This document shows positions 48,748-57,689 of a DNA stretch of 64,000 nt, piece after piece. Origin of the DNA: RGIG1995 sp045587445 (GTDB taxonomy: Bacteria > Bacillota > Clostridia > Oscillospirales > CAG-272). The stretch lies in the NCBI GenBank assembly GCA_045587445.1, contig JAZNCH010000069.1, forward strand, positions 8,866 through 72,865, read 5' to 3'. Within the stretch, counting starts at the first letter, position 1, and every line of letters begins with the position of its first letter. Under the pieces are notes generated by a model, which was not told the DNA's origin, made no database searches, and was given only the letters and a program-made list of their open reading frames with translations. Both the position numbers and the translations under genes were made by a program.

Positions 48748-49305
48748 ATGGATATGAAAGATATGCTTTTTGAAAAGAAAATAGACGGAGAAGTAAAGTT
48801 TCTTGGAAAAATAGTAAGAATTGAGACGGATAACGTAGAGTTGGCAAACGGCAATACAGCCTATAGAGAAGTAGTCAGAAAAAACGGCGGTGTATGCATT
48901 GTACCGTTAACTGAAGAGGGCGAAGTAGTATTTGTTAATCAGTTCAGATACCCTTACGGTAAGGTAATAAAGGAAGTTCCTGCGGGAAAAATTGAAGCAA
49001 ATGAAGACCCGCTTGAGTGCGGCATTAGGGAATTATCCGAAGAAACAGGATATACGGCGGGTAAGATTATTCCTCTCGGTATTTTCTATCCTTCGCCGGG
49101 AATTATGGACGAGATTCTTTATATGTATCTTGCAACAGAGCTTAAGCAAGGCAATATTCACCTTGATGAAGATGAGTTTTTGACAAGCGAAAAGATACCT
49201 CTTGAAGATGCCGTTCAGATGATACTTGACGGAGATTTGCCTGACGGGAAAACGCAGACGGCAGTTCTTAAAACTTGGGTGCTGAAGCAAAAGGGGATTA
49301 TATAA
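48748..49305 (+). CDS. Nudix hydrolase, ADP-ribose pyrophosphatase-like
   Basis: 185 residues. The Nudix box is complete: Gx5Ex7REUxEExGU as GKIEANEDPLECGIRELSEE plus TGY, preceded by VNQFRYPYGKVIKEVPAG, which is typical of ADP-ribose pyrophosphatase (NudF). It cleaves ADP-ribose to AMP and ribose-5-phosphate. ATG 48748 has ATGAGGTG upstream; a GTG 12 bases earlier overlaps this site. The next gene, also an NAD(P)-maintenance enzyme, starts two bases after its stop. Confidence 0.9.
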   Translation: MDMKDMLFEKKIDGEVKFLGKIVRIETDNVELANGNTAYREVVRKNGGVCIVPLTEEGEVVFVNQFRYPYGKVIKEVPAGKIEANEDPLECGIRELSEETGYTAGKIIPLGIFYPSPGIMDEILYMYLATELKQGNIHLDEDEFLTSEKIPLEDAVQMILDGDLPDGKTQTAVLKTWVLKQKGII

Positions 49306-49307
49306 TC

Positions 49308-50180
49308 ATGTCGGGAAAAATAACAAAAAGCGAAGTATTATCACTGCTTCCCGAAAGAAAAAAAGAGAGCTCAAAGTACGATTATGGCAAACTCCTTGCT
49401 GTATGCGGAAGTACATTTTACAGAGGTGCTGCATATCTCAGTTGTGCGTCAGCTCTTCGTTGCGGTGCGGGAATAGTAACTTTAGCCTCGATTGAAAAAG
49501 TAATATCTACTGTGGGAGCCAATATACCCGAATGTACGTTTTTGCCTTTATCAGAAAGCGAAAACGGAACAATTTCAGCTTATAACGGTTATACTGTTTT
49601 AAAACAGGTTAAAGGTTGCACCACGCTTTTGCTTGGGTGCGGTTTGGATATAGATGATGATACACGGTCGCTTGTAAAAAGAATTATAGCTGAGGCTGAA
49701 TGTCAGCTTGTTCTTGATGCTGATGCTTTAAATATACTGTCGGAATGTCCGGAATTTATAAAGTCAGCCCAAAAACCACCTATTATAACCCCTCATCATA
49801 GTGAAATGGCACGGCTGTGCGGTAAGACTCGGAAAGAGGTTGCCGAGGCTCCCATTGTAACGGCAATGCGTTTTGCAGAGGAATATAATTGTTACGTTGT
49901 TTTGAAGTCTCATATAACCTATATTGCAACACCTGACGGCAGTTTGGCAGTTAACGACGAAGTGGGGAATGCGGGATTGGCACGTGGTGGAAGCGGCGAC
50001 GTGCTTGCGGGAATGATTTCTTCATTTTGCGCACAAGGATTGAACCCATTTGATGCGGCAAAATGCGGTGTATATCTACACGGACTGTCTGCAGATATGT
50101 GTGCAAAAAGGCTGTCAATGCAGGCAATGTTACCAAGTGATATATTGACCGATTTAAGTAAAATATTTTTAGAAAAATAA
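49308..50180 (+). CDS. nnrD: ADP/ATP-dependent NAD(P)H-hydrate dehydratase
   Basis: 290 residues of the ribokinase-like CARKD fold: YDYGKLLAVCGSTFYRGAAY, the LDADALNIL motif, ITPHHSEMARL and GNAGLARGGSGDVLAGMISS. It repairs hydrated NAD(P)H. The epimerase domain found fused in many bacterial proteins is absent, so this is the dehydratase alone. ATG 49308 with AAGGGG 12 bases upstream; longer in-frame starts lie within the Nudix gene. Confidence 0.92.
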   Translation: MSGKITKSEVLSLLPERKKESSKYDYGKLLAVCGSTFYRGAAYLSCASALRCGAGIVTLASIEKVISTVGANIPECTFLPLSESENGTISAYNGYTVLKQVKGCTTLLLGCGLDIDDDTRSLVKRIIAEAECQLVLDADALNILSECPEFIKSAQKPPIITPHHSEMARLCGKTRKEVAEAPIVTAMRFAEEYNCYVVLKSHITYIATPDGSLAVNDEVGNAGLARGGSGDVLAGMISSFCAQGLNPFDAAKCGVYLHGLSADMCAKRLSMQAMLPSDILTDLSKIFLEK

Positions 50181-50286
50181 ACAATTATTTTTTGCGGAGC
50201 GTCGAGGACGTCGCTCCCTACAGGATTGTATGTGTTTGTAGTTTGCGAAAAGAGACTTTGTATTATTTAAGTTTTTTGAGGGATTC

Positions 50287-50319
50287 AAAGGGAACTTTTT
50301 TGAAAAAAAGTTCCCTTTG
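50287..50319. repeat. perfect palindrome of the ACTTTTT family
   Basis: Arms AAAGGGAACTTTTTT and AAAAAAAGTTCCCTTT around a single G, preceded by TAAGTTTTTTGAGGG. A shorter hairpin GGAGCGTC/GACGTCGCTCC lies at about 50197-50218. Confidence 0.75.
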
Positions 50320-50333
50320 ATTTATAAAAAGAG

Positions 50334-50362
50334 AACGCATAGGCTGACGCCTATGCGTATTT
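50334..50362 (-). terminator. terminator of the helicase gene
   Basis: Stem AACGCATAGGC/GCCTATGCGTATT with TGAC loop at the 3' side of the minus-strand helicase gene; T runs on both sides. Confidence 0.65.
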
Positions 50363-50367
50363 TATTT

Positions 50368-52578
50368 CTATTCTCCTACCATTTCATCTAATCTTTTGCA
50401 AACCTCGTCGGAGCGAAGTCGGTCTTCGGCGTATGATTTTCGTAACAATTGTCCGGGAATATAGCTGTCATATTTTTCAAAAATGGGCATTTCTGTTGTA
50501 CCTACAAGCGAATAGGTATCAATGCCGTACATTTTTGCTTTTTCGTCTAACATAGTCAAAAAGCCTTTAGGGTCATTAACCTCCATTTTAAACATTATAT
50601 AACAGCTTTCGGATTCAATATTGCTTATTTTATATTCGTCTCTGTTTTGCGATATATATCTGCGCAAGGTACGCATAGAGCGAGTGCCGAGCCAAGGGAA
50701 GAGACACCAGCTATATCCGCCGAGGTGGACGAGTGAATTTTTCAGCATACCCGTATTTCTTGCAACGTTTCGTGCCGATTGAAGTCTTGATACGGAATTT
50801 TGTTGCAAATACGGATAAATTGTATCTTCGCACAAAACTTGCTTCATACGTTCAAGGATACGTGTATGAATTTCGCCGTAGTCGCCAGGCCAAGATATTT
50901 CCATTTTACCCTTTATGCATTTTACGTACACAAGACGGCGGGGAATATCAAGTTCTTCGACCTCCCACACCTTACCCGCAAGGGCAAAGCGGTCGCCAAC
51001 GGGGGGCGGAGTCGTTATCGTTCCTATTTCATCTGACTCGCATCTGACGGTAAAGTCTTCGCTGTCCTTGAAAACGGCGTAGAATTTAAAGCTATTAGTA
51101 AGCTTTTCGCCCTCGAGTCCTACAATAAGCCCCTTTTCTTCGGTCTGCTGAATATATCCGTTTTGAAGCATAGCTAAAAGAAGCGTCTTGTATTCTTCCT
51201 TTGATACTGTTTGAAAGGGTGGTAGGTCAAGCACTCTTTCGGCAAGGTCTTTGGGAGTCAGTTCTCCTGCGGCGTTAAGTATAGAAAGAGTCTGTTGGAA
51301 CAGTAGGCTAAAGGGTTTCTTTTTTACTTTTGGGGGTTCAATAAAGCGTTCTTCAATATATAGCTGGATAATAGCTATTGCTTTTATAAGCTCCCAAGGA
51401 ATAAGCTGTGGTAAGGGTGCGTTGGGCAACGGATTTTCTTCCCTGAACACCATCATCATTTCGGGGGGAGCATCACGTCTTCCCGACCTGCCAAGTCTTT
51501 GCAAAAAGCTTGAAACGGAGTTGGGGGAGTTGTTTTGAACAATGCGTTCAAGTTTGCCTATATCAATACCGAGTTCAAGGGTAACTGTAGCACAAGTTAC
51601 AGTGTGTGTATCATCATCTTTAAGCTTCATTTCTGCCTCTTCGCGAAGTGAGGCTGAGAGGTTACCGTGATGTATGGTAAAGATATCTTCTTCCTTTTTT
51701 GCATCGGCTATTTGTCTTAGAGTTGCAGTAACGTATTCCGTTTCCTCGCGCGAATTTGAGAAAACAAGGGACTTTTTATTTTTTACGCAGTTGTAAATAT
51801 ACTCATAACCGGGGTCAAACATAGCCTTTCCGTCGGTATTTTCCGTTGGGGGAACAGCTTGATTTTCGTTTTGATTTTGAATATAAAAATGTTCTAACCC
51901 AAGTCTCCAACGAAGTTTTTCTATGGGCAATTCGGGCATTTCGGTATCTCTGCTACTGCCCGTACCCAGCCAATTGGCAGCGACCTTTACGTCTCCGACG
52001 GTTGCGGAAAGCCCGATTCTTCGGGGGCTGTTACAGATTAGCCTTTGCAATCTTGAAAGCTGACAAATAATCTGATTACCTCTGTCGGTGCCGGTCAACG
52101 TGTGTATCTCGTCAATGACAATGTATCTCAAATCGTGGAAAAGCCTTACTATATCGTTTGAACGGTTCATAAGCATACTTTCAAGGGATTCGGGGGTTAT
52201 TTGCAAAATACCGCTTGGGTTTTTGAAGGCTTTTGTTTTGTGTGAGGCAGAGACGTCGCCGTGCCAATGAAATACGGATATTCCCGACAAGTCAAGTAGC
52301 TCGTCCATACGGTTAAATTGGTCGTTTATTAAGCTTTTCAGGGGTGAAATATATAGTACGCCGAACGAGGTTGAGGGGTTTTCATACAGTTCAGTAAGAA
52401 TAGGGAAAAAAACCGCTCCCGTTTTGCCCGAGGCTGTAGAAGAAGTGAGAAGCAGATTGTTGTCGGTATCAAAAATAACTCTTGCCGCTTCAAGCTGTAC
52501 AGGGCGTAGTTCTTCCCAGTTGTTTCTGTATATGAAATCTTGTATAAAAGGGGCGTACCTTTCAAAAATATTGCTCAT
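50368..52578 (-). CDS. DEAD/DEAH-box helicase, Lhr-like
   Basis: 736 residues. Helicase motifs I (TASGKTGAVFF), Ia (SPLKSLINDQ), II as DEIH (VIDEIHTLTG), III (GLSATVGD) and, in the second lobe, FSNSREETEY, TLELGIDIG and QRLGRSGRR. The C-terminal part (about 430-736) is the Lhr-type extension. Lhr helicases unwind RNA:DNA or act in repair; the short form here is of unknown precise role. ATG 52578 has GAGGTGA 8 bases upstream. Monocistronic on the minus strand. Confidence 0.88.
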   Translation of the reverse strand: MSNIFERYAPFIQDFIYRNNWEELRPVQLEAARVIFDTDNNLLLTSSTASGKTGAVFFPILTELYENPSTSFGVLYISPLKSLINDQFNRMDELLDLSGISVFHWHGDVSASHKTKAFKNPSGILQITPESLESMLMNRSNDIVRLFHDLRYIVIDEIHTLTGTDRGNQIICQLSRLQRLICNSPRRIGLSATVGDVKVAANWLGTGSSRDTEMPELPIEKLRWRLGLEHFYIQNQNENQAVPPTENTDGKAMFDPGYEYIYNCVKNKKSLVFSNSREETEYVTATLRQIADAKKEEDIFTIHHGNLSASLREEAEMKLKDDDTHTVTCATVTLELGIDIGKLERIVQNNSPNSVSSFLQRLGRSGRRDAPPEMMMVFREENPLPNAPLPQLIPWELIKAIAIIQLYIEERFIEPPKVKKKPFSLLFQQTLSILNAAGELTPKDLAERVLDLPPFQTVSKEEYKTLLLAMLQNGYIQQTEEKGLIVGLEGEKLTNSFKFYAVFKDSEDFTVRCESDEIGTITTPPPVGDRFALAGKVWEVEELDIPRRLVYVKCIKGKMEISWPGDYGEIHTRILERMKQVLCEDTIYPYLQQNSVSRLQSARNVARNTGMLKNSLVHLGGYSWCLFPWLGTRSMRTLRRYISQNRDEYKISNIESESCYIMFKMEVNDPKGFLTMLDEKAKMYGIDTYSLVGTTEMPIFEKYDSYIPGQLLRKSYAEDRLRSDEVCKRLDEMVGE

Positions 52579-52701
52579 CACACATTCACCTCGGCTATAG
52601 TATAACATAAAAACACGGTAAGTGGGAAGTTTTTTAAAAACTTTTGCGAAAAAATGTTAGGAATACTGTTCCTGCTGACTTTATAATTTTGTTAAAACTT
52701 A

Positions 52702-52730
52702 TTGAAAAATATTATAATATATAGTATAAT
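52702..52730 (+). promoter_or_regulatory. promoter for the deacetylase-like gene
   Basis: TTGAAA (52702-52707), 17 bp, TATAAT (52725-52730); a second TATAAT at 52713-52718 has a poorer -35. Confidence 0.65.
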
Positions 52731-52785
52731 AAAGGGTACGAATGTGATTTTTTAGAAAATAATCCAACAAAAGAAAGGCGAAACG

Positions 52786-53895
52786 ATGAGGAAATATATA
52801 GACTGGGAGAAAAAAACACATTTTGTTTTTCCCATAGACGGCGACGTTTTGAACGAATATGACGGCGAAATACGCGACGGAAAATTATACGTTGAGGCAA
52901 AAGTAGATTCTGATACGCCTGTTAAAATAAACGGCATAGATGCAGTAAAAAAGAACGGTTTTTATACTGCCGAAGTATGCATTGAGGGCGAAAAAACAAC
53001 TCTCGTTGCCGAAGGCGTGAATGCAAAGGACGAAATTGCCGTATTTACGCTCAAAAAGCATATCGGTTACTATCGTCTTTCCAGCGACGACAACGTTATT
53101 TTCCTTTATGACATAAACAAGAACAAGGATAAGTATAACTCTATTTTTGATAATCCTTATCTTGCGGTATATAAGAAAGCACACGACCTTTACGGTGCTT
53201 GCGTTCACCTTAATATTTACTATGAAATGCCTGCAGAGCATAAGTATTTCAAAGATACGAGAGAATATTTTAACCTCTCAATGATGACAGACAAGTTTAA
53301 GGCTGAATGGCAGGCAAATTCTGATTGGCTTAAGCTTAACTTCCACGCAAAAGGCGATCAACCCGACAGGCCTTATGTTGATACGGATTACGATAGAATT
53401 TATAATGACTGCAAAAAGGTACAGGAAGAGATTATACGTTTTGCAGGAAAAGAAACACTTTCAAATGAAACGACTGTACATTGGGGGGCTGTTACTTACG
53501 AGGGGACAAAGGCTGTAAGAGATTTGGGAATAAAGAGTCTTGCGGGTTATTTTGTGCTTGAAGGCGGACAACCTATAGTTTCTTATTTCTACCCGAAAGA
53601 CCTTACAGATTATCTTTCACAGAGAGATTTTTGGTACGATACAGAGCTTGATATACTCTACTGTAAGATAGACAGAGTGCTTAATCTTCATACGGCTGAA
53701 GAGTGTATTGACCTTCTCAAACTTATGAACACACAGAAGACGCGTTCGGGATTTATTGAGCTTATGATGCACGAAGAATATTTCTATCCCGATTCCACAC
53801 TTTATGAGGAGGATTTTGAATCAAGAGTACTTGAGCCTTGCCGTTGGGTGTATGAACACGGATATAAAGGAATCTTCCTTGACGAAGTTAGATAA
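52786..53895 (+). CDS. putative polysaccharide-deacetylase-like (NodB-fold) protein
   Basis: 369 residues, no signal peptide. An N-terminal strand-rich region (1-85) precedes a barrel-like domain. This domain has NPYLAVYKKAHDLYGACVHL, a LNFHAKGDQPDRPY stretch whose His and Asp resemble deacetylase metal-site residues, TVHWGAVTYEG and ELMMHEEYFYPD near the end. The assignment to the NodB/glycosyl-hydrolase-deacetylase superfamily is by pattern only and the usual TFDD motif is replaced. It lies 44 bases upstream of hisS, probably on the same transcript. Confidence 0.55.
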   Translation: MRKYIDWEKKTHFVFPIDGDVLNEYDGEIRDGKLYVEAKVDSDTPVKINGIDAVKKNGFYTAEVCIEGEKTTLVAEGVNAKDEIAVFTLKKHIGYYRLSSDDNVIFLYDINKNKDKYNSIFDNPYLAVYKKAHDLYGACVHLNIYYEMPAEHKYFKDTREYFNLSMMTDKFKAEWQANSDWLKLNFHAKGDQPDRPYVDTDYDRIYNDCKKVQEEIIRFAGKETLSNETTVHWGAVTYEGTKAVRDLGIKSLAGYFVLEGGQPIVSYFYPKDLTDYLSQRDFWYDTELDILYCKIDRVLNLHTAEECIDLLKLMNTQKTRSGFIELMMHEEYFYPDSTLYEEDFESRVLEPCRWVYEHGYKGIFLDEVR

Positions 53896-53939
53896 AATTT
53901 ATTTCTTAATATAATACAAATTAACGGAGATACAAAGAT

Positions 53940-55202
53940 ATGATACAGAAACCGAGAGGTACTATGGATATACTGCCGAAGGACGTTGCGACGTGGCAGT
54001 TTATTGAATCAAAGGCGAGAGAGGTTGCGGCGAAGTTTGGTTTTTCCGAAATTCGTTTTCCCAGCTTTGAATCAACGGAGTTGTTCCACAGAGGTGTGGG
54101 TGATTCTACAGATGTTGTTCAAAAGGAAATGTATACCTTTACGGACAGAGAGGGCAGAAGCTTAACGCTTCGTCCCGAGGGTACAGCATCCGTTGCAAGA
54201 ACTCTTATTGAAAACGGTATGTGTTCTGACACTATGCCCTTGAAGCTTTACTATCTTATAAACTGCTTTAGATATGAAAAGCCGCAGGCGGGCAGAAGCC
54301 GTGAGTTTTTCCAGTTCGGCGTTGAGTTATTTGGTGCGGCAGATGCGGCGGCAGATGCTGAAATAATCGCAGTTGCACATTCGCTTATAAAAGAGCTTGG
54401 CATAAAGAATACGAAATTGCACATAAACTCAATTGGATGTCCCGAATGCAGACCTTCATACAGACAGGCATTGAAAGATTACTTTGAAGCAAACTCTGCA
54501 GAGCTTTGCGATACCTGCAAGGGTAGGCTTGAAACTAATCCTTTGCGTATTCTTGACTGCAAGAGTCCAATATGCTCAGAGATAGCTAAGAATGCACCAA
54601 AGACTGTTGACCACCTTTGCCCCGACTGTAAACAGCACATGGAAGAGCTTGAGGCTTATTTACAGGAAATGGGTATTGAGTATGAAATCGACCCGCATAT
54701 CGTAAGAGGACTTGACTATTATACAAGAACGGTATATGAATTTATTGCAACCGATATAGGTGCACAGAGCACTATCCTCGGCGGTGGAAGATACGACGGT
54801 CTTATAAAGGACCTTGGCGGTCCTGCACTTTCGGGTATAGGTTTTGCCGCAGGTATAACAAGACTTATACTTGCTATGGAAAAATCGGGTGTTAATATAG
54901 AAAGCGAAAACAGACCTGCTCTCTATATAGCAAGTATGGGCAAGGGTGCCGCAAAATACGCTATGGGCGTTATTGCCAAGCTGCGTAACGAGGGGCTTTA
55001 TGCCGAGACAGATTTGGTAGGCCGTTCCCTTAAGGCACAGATGAAATATGCCGATAAGAAGAAGGCAAAGTTTACGCTTATAATAGGTGATTCCGAACTC
55101 GAGAATAATAAGGCTCAGCTTAAGAATATGGATAACAGTCAGCAGACAGAAATAGCACTTGACGATATTAATGCGCTTAAATGTATGCTTTTGGCTGAGT
55201 AA
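53940..55202 (+). CDS. hisS: histidyl-tRNA synthetase
   Basis: 420 residues. Class II motifs: PRGTMDILP start, motif 2 YLINCFRYEKPQAGRSREFF (about residues 101-120), the histidine motif GLDYYTRTVYEF, and motif 3 AAGITRLIL. C-terminal anticodon-binding domain about 325-420. AACGGAGA precedes ATG 53940. The pair hisS-aspS is a common Firmicutes order. No T-box is present in the 44-base gap upstream. Confidence 0.97.
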   Translation: MIQKPRGTMDILPKDVATWQFIESKAREVAAKFGFSEIRFPSFESTELFHRGVGDSTDVVQKEMYTFTDREGRSLTLRPEGTASVARTLIENGMCSDTMPLKLYYLINCFRYEKPQAGRSREFFQFGVELFGAADAAADAEIIAVAHSLIKELGIKNTKLHINSIGCPECRPSYRQALKDYFEANSAELCDTCKGRLETNPLRILDCKSPICSEIAKNAPKTVDHLCPDCKQHMEELEAYLQEMGIEYEIDPHIVRGLDYYTRTVYEFIATDIGAQSTILGGGRYDGLIKDLGGPALSGIGFAAGITRLILAMEKSGVNIESENRPALYIASMGKGAAKYAMGVIAKLRNEGLYAETDLVGRSLKAQMKYADKKKAKFTLIIGDSELENNKAQLKNMDNSQQTEIALDDINALKCMLLAE

Positions 55203-55224
55203 TCAAATAAAGGGAGTGAAAAAT

Positions 55225-57015
55225 ATGGCAGAATTACTTGCAAAATCAGATAAAAGAACAAAATATTGCGGAGAATTTACAAAGGCAGACGTGGGGCAAA
55301 CCGTATGCGTTATGGGTTGGGCACAGAAACAGAGAGACCTCGGTAAACTTATATTTATTGACCTTCGCGACAGAACGGGTATAGTTCAGCTTGCTTTTGA
55401 CAGCGACGCAGATAAAGAGGCTTTTGATAAGGCGTTTACGGTTCGTGCTGAATATGTCCTTTGTGCAAAGGGCGTTGTAAGAGCAAGAGAAGAGGGTGCA
55501 ATTAATAAGGACAGAGCAACGGGTGAAATAGAAATTGCCGTTAACGAGCTTAAGATTCTTTCCGTTTCGCAAACTCCTCCTTTTGAAATTGTTGAAAACA
55601 GTAACGTTAAGACAGAACTTAGACTTAAGCACCGTTATCTTGACCTTCGCCGTCCCGATATGATGAACAATATCTTGATGAGAAGCAAGATTGCAAAGAT
55701 TGTACGCGACTATTATGCAGAAAACGGTTTCGTTGAAATAGAGACACCGAATCTTATTAAACCTACTCCCGAAGGTGCAAGAGACTATCTCGTTCCCAGC
55801 CGTGTTCACCCCGGTAAGTTCTATGCTCTTCCTCAGTCTCCTCAGCTTTATAAGCAGATTTTGATGCTTTCTGGCTTTGACAGATACGTTCAGTTGGCAC
55901 GTTGCTACAGAGATGAAGACCTTAGAGCAGACAGACAGCCCGAGTTTACACAGATTGACCTTGAAATGTCTTTTGTAACAGAAGATGACGTTATGGCAAT
56001 TAACGAAGGTTTCCTTAAGAGAGTGTTTAAGGACTTCCTCGGTAAAGATATAGAGACTCCTATTCAGAGAATGACTTATGCAGAAGCTATGGACCGATTT
56101 GGTTCAGATAAACCCGACCTTCGTTTTGGTTTTGAACTTAAGAACCTTTCCGACGTTGTTAAGAATTGCGAGTTCAGAGTATTCAAGGGTGCAATTGAAA
56201 TGGGAGGAAGCGTAAGAGGCATCAATGTTAAGGGCGGAGCTGCAAAGTTTAGCCGTAAGGAGATTGATTCTCTCGGCGATTTTGTTAAGACTTATCGTGC
56301 AAAGGGCTTGGCTTGGTCAAAGAACGTTGATGGCGAGATTTCTTCTTCATACGCTAAATTCTTGACAGAAGAAGAGAATAACGCTATTTATAATGCCCTC
56401 GGTTTTGAAAAGGGCGACCTTGTGTTTATTGTTGCAGATAAGGATAACGTTGTGTTTGACAGTCTCGGTGCTCTTCGTTGCGAGGTTGCGAAGCGTATGG
56501 GTCTCTGTGATCCTATGGACTTCAAGCTTCTCTGGGTAACAGAATTCCCCTTGTTTGAATATGACGAGGAAGAGGGAAGATATTATGCGAAGCACCATCC
56601 CTTTACCTCTCCTATGGACGAAGACCTTCCCCTTATGGATACCGATCCCTCAAAGGTTAGAGCTAAGGCTTATGATATGGTTATTAACGGTATGGAAGCG
56701 GGCGGTGGCTCGATTCGTATCCATAACCCCGAAATTCAGTGGAAGATGTTTGACGTGCTTGGTCTTACAAAGGAAGAAGCTGAAGAGAAGTTCGGATTTT
56801 TGCTCGAAGCATTTAAGTACGGTACTCCTCCTCACGGCGGTTTGGCGTTCGGTTTCGACAGACTTTGTACTCTCCTTCTCGGACTCGACGATATTAGAAA
56901 CGTTATCGCATTCCCGAAGGTACAGAACGCTACCGAGCTTATGACAGAGTGCCCTAACTTCCCCGAAGCGAAAGCCCTCGAAGAACTTAAGATTAAAGCT
57001 TATACCGAAGAATAA
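55225..57015 (+). CDS. aspS: aspartyl-tRNA synthetase
   Basis: 596 residues, bacterial type. OB-fold anticodon domain with GWAQKQRDLGKLIFIDLRDR, motif 2 ARCYRDEDLRADRQPEFTQI, the bacterial GAD insertion domain (about 290-415) and motif 3 GLAFGFDRL. ATG 55225 follows AAAGGGAGTGA; the open frame 5' of it overlaps hisS. Whether it is discriminating or charges Asn too was not determined. Confidence 0.97.
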   Translation: MAELLAKSDKRTKYCGEFTKADVGQTVCVMGWAQKQRDLGKLIFIDLRDRTGIVQLAFDSDADKEAFDKAFTVRAEYVLCAKGVVRAREEGAINKDRATGEIEIAVNELKILSVSQTPPFEIVENSNVKTELRLKHRYLDLRRPDMMNNILMRSKIAKIVRDYYAENGFVEIETPNLIKPTPEGARDYLVPSRVHPGKFYALPQSPQLYKQILMLSGFDRYVQLARCYRDEDLRADRQPEFTQIDLEMSFVTEDDVMAINEGFLKRVFKDFLGKDIETPIQRMTYAEAMDRFGSDKPDLRFGFELKNLSDVVKNCEFRVFKGAIEMGGSVRGINVKGGAAKFSRKEIDSLGDFVKTYRAKGLAWSKNVDGEISSSYAKFLTEEENNAIYNALGFEKGDLVFIVADKDNVVFDSLGALRCEVAKRMGLCDPMDFKLLWVTEFPLFEYDEEEGRYYAKHHPFTSPMDEDLPLMDTDPSKVRAKAYDMVINGMEAGGGSIRIHNPEIQWKMFDVLGLTKEEAEEKFGFLLEAFKYGTPPHGGLAFGFDRLCTLLLGLDDIRNVIAFPKVQNATELMTECPNFPEAKALEELKIKAYTEE

Positions 57016-57024
57016 GATTATAAA

Positions 57025-57056
57025 AGGACTGCTGAATGGCAGTCCTTGGTTTTTTG
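57025..57056 (+). terminator. terminator after aspS
   Basis: Stem AAGGACTGC/GCAGTCCTT with GGTTTTTT tail. Confidence 0.85.
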
Positions 57057-57083
57057 TGGGAACTTTTTGAAAAAAGTTCCCAC
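57056..57083. repeat. perfect palindrome of the ACTTTTT family
   Basis: GTGGGAACTTTTT/AAAAAGTTCCCAC around GA, followed by CCCTCAAAAACTTT, the reverse complement of the flanking phrase seen at the other copies. Confidence 0.75.
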
Positions 57084-57111
57084 ACCCTCAAAAACTTTAA
57101 AATATGGGAAA

Positions 57112-57285
57112 TTATTTTTTCTTTGGCTTTTTTACCAATATGTAATCGGGATTTTTTAGTAATATTCCATTGGCCGTAATAACAAGTTCGACTTCTTTTT
57201 CGAGTTTGTAGAGTTGTCGCATTTCTTTTGGAATACAAAGTCTACCGAGATTATCTATTTCTTTTATTATACCTATATTACTCAT
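57112..57285 (-). CDS. AbrB-family transition-state-like regulator
   Basis: 57 residues from ATG 57285 (GGAGATAA upstream); a longer start at 57306 lacks a binding site. The swapped-hairpin AbrB core reads IGIIKEIDNLGRLCIPKEMR followed by LYKLEKEVELVITANGILL. Ends in a lysine-rich tail. AbrB-like proteins bind AT-rich DNA and govern stationary-phase genes, or act as antitoxins. It is divergent from a small XRE regulator with shared operator-like repeats in between. Confidence 0.85.
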   Translation of the reverse strand: MSNIGIIKEIDNLGRLCIPKEMRQLYKLEKEVELVITANGILLKNPDYILVKKPKKK

Positions 57286-57307
57286 TTTATTATCTCCAAA
57301 CCGCACT

Positions 57308-57326
57308 TTGTCTTATGATAGGACAT
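57308..57326. promoter_or_regulatory. operator-like site 1 in the divergent region
   Basis: TTGTCTTATGATAGGACAT: the first ten bases repeat exactly at 57357-57366, and the site is an imperfect inverted repeat (TGTC/GGACA). It lies in the leader of the abrB-like transcript. Confidence 0.45.
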
Positions 57327-57341
57327 AGTTTTGTTTTGGTT

Positions 57342-57370
57342 AGTATATCATAATAATTGTCTTATGTCAA
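57342..57370 (-). promoter_or_regulatory. promoter of the AbrB-like gene
   Basis: Minus-strand TTGACA (57365-57370), 17 bp, extended -10 TGaTATACT (57342-57347). Confidence 0.8.
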
Positions 57371-57375
57371 GACAA
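57357..57375. promoter_or_regulatory. operator-like site 2 overlapping the abrB-like -35
   Basis: Perfect inverted repeat TTGTCTT-ATGTC-AAGACAA covering the -35 box of the abrB-like promoter and lying 23 bases before the XRE gene. A repressor bound here could block both genes. Confidence 0.5.
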
Positions 57376-57397
57376 TTTATGTGGTAGGAGAAATAAT

Positions 57398-57637
57398 ATG
57401 GCTCGAATAATAGACGGAGAAAAAAAGAATTTAATAGGCGGCAAAGTAAAGGAGTATAGACTAAAAGCTAAAATGAGTCAGCAGATGTTGTCAAACAAGC
57501 TTGAATTACAAGGCGTATACGTTTGTCGCGGCTCGGTATCGCGTATAGAAGATTATTCGAGAACCGTAACAGATGTTGAATTATATGCAATATCAAAAGT
57601 TTTAGGCGTATCTGTTGCCGACCTTTTACCTGAATAA
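57398..57637 (+). CDS. small XRE-family helix-turn-helix regulator
   Basis: 79 residues: basic N-terminus, then HTH_3 fold with VKEYRLKAKMSQQMLSNKL, RGSVSRIEDYSRTVTDVEL and LGVSVADLLPE. Such single-domain proteins act as repressors of nearby operons or of themselves. GTAGGAG precedes ATG 57398. Divergent from the AbrB-like gene; the two operator-like sites between them make mutual control plausible. Confidence 0.85.
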   Translation: MARIIDGEKKNLIGGKVKEYRLKAKMSQQMLSNKLELQGVYVCRGSVSRIEDYSRTVTDVELYAISKVLGVSVADLLPE

Positions 57638-57639
57638 TA

Positions 57640-57679
57640 AAACCTCGTATACAAATGCTTTTGTATACGAGGTTTTTAT
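57640..57679 (+). terminator. terminator after the XRE gene
   Basis: Stem AAACCTCGTATACAAA/TTTGTATACGAGGTTT with T5 tail. Confidence 0.88.
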
Positions 57680-57689
57680 CCATTTTGCA

